A stretch of 64,000 bases of DNA, from positions 21,941 to 85,940 of the forward strand of contig CAMAVJ010000005.1 in the NCBI GenBank assembly GCA_945861725.1. Reading direction: 5' to 3'. Under the pieces are notes generated by a model, which was given only the letters and a program-made list of their open reading frames with translations, did no database searches and had not been told where the DNA came from. Made by a program: the position numbers and the translations under genes. Source of the DNA: Rickettsia typhi. Lineage in GTDB: Bacteria; Pseudomonadota; Alphaproteobacteria; Rickettsiales; Deianiraeaceae. Shown here one piece after another: positions 63,906 through 64,000 of this stretch (its first letter is position 1; each line of letters opens with the position of its first letter).

Positions 63906-64000
63906 ATGTGTGAATGAGTGGTGGTGGGTGATTTGTGAGAAGGGATAGGGTTTACGGTTGGTGGCGTTGTTTAGTAGATAAATCTACGGTTGTATATTAT
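63872..64000. repeat. 129-bp direct repeat, copy 2 (runs off the right edge)
   Basis: Identical to 51487-51615, ending in the first bases of the 16S 3' tail (ttgtatattat). If the match continues, the 3' end of a second minus-strand 16S gene starts at about 63994. Confidence 0.97.

Overview
The window is a gene-dense, strongly AT-rich bacterial chromosome segment. The gene content points to Rickettsiales within the Alphaproteobacteria. Four observations support this: a valyl-tRNA synthetase with archaeal-type signature motifs, as in Rickettsia; a small DUF2610-like protein; a 16S rRNA gene standing alone without 23S/5S or tRNA-Ile/Ala behind it; and an alphaproteobacterial-type RibA. Unlike classical intracellular Rickettsiales, the segment is rich in biosynthesis genes (trpA, trpD, ilvH, nadA, thiC, bioD, ribA, folP, folD, purE, coaX, gshB-like, kdsB, glpX). 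That would suit a less host-dependent relative such as the Deianiraea lineage. The lineage guess is inference from gene content only.

Layout. 1-5.8 kb: end of a CtpA-type protease, a pseudouridine synthase, a TAXI binding protein, nrdA, a repeat-rich membrane-protein locus and a Maf homologue that has lost its catalytic Asp. 5.8-10.2 kb (minus): nuoM, a BON lipoprotein, an IalB-like protein, nadA and a methyltransferase. 10.3-13.3 kb (plus): trpA, a gshB-like gene and an outer-membrane protein, joined by 4-nt overlaps. 13.3-19.3 kb (minus): valS, two envelope proteins, holA, ppa, tRNA-Ala. 19.5-20.3 kb: a putative host-directed protein with a C-terminal CaaX box. 20.3-26.6 kb: ispF, a tiny coupled gene, a hydrolase, a short glyS, rpmF, nusA, trpD and a VirB2-like pilin. 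26.6-36.6 kb: acyl-CoA synthetase, nuoA, ruvA, pgpA, folD, a polytopic membrane protein, purE, two divergent tRNA-Leu genes, thiC and a repeat protein. 37-45.5 kb: bioD, kdsB, glpX, comF, an SdhA/NadB-family flavoprotein, a structured intergenic RNA candidate, comM, trmB. 45.5-51.5 kb: priA, ilvH, an sRNA candidate, udg, ubiB, folP. 51.6-53.1 kb: 16S rRNA (minus). 53.4-63.9 kb: DUF2628-like, lptF/G, nuoK, secA, ribA facing yidC, a polyprenyl synthase, DUF2610, coaX, alkD and tadA. The last 129 bases repeat exactly the 3' flank of the 16S gene, which suggests a second 16S copy starts just past the right edge.

The most striking signal is the 3' end of the 16S rRNA. Helix 45 is intact, but the canonical tail with the CCUCC anti-Shine-Dalgarno core is replaced by an AU-rich tail. 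Consistently, almost no gene in the window has a GGAG-type ribosome-binding site; most starts follow A/T-rich leaders, or sit in TAATG/ATGA overlaps, or abut a divergent start codon (ribA/yidC share CATATG). This suggests that translation initiation here does not depend on Shine-Dalgarno pairing.

The second notable candidate is the protein at 19459-20340. It combines a Cys/His-Asp-Gly arrangement resembling NTAN1/CNF-type deamidases with a terminal CIIF box that eukaryotic prenyltransferases could modify.
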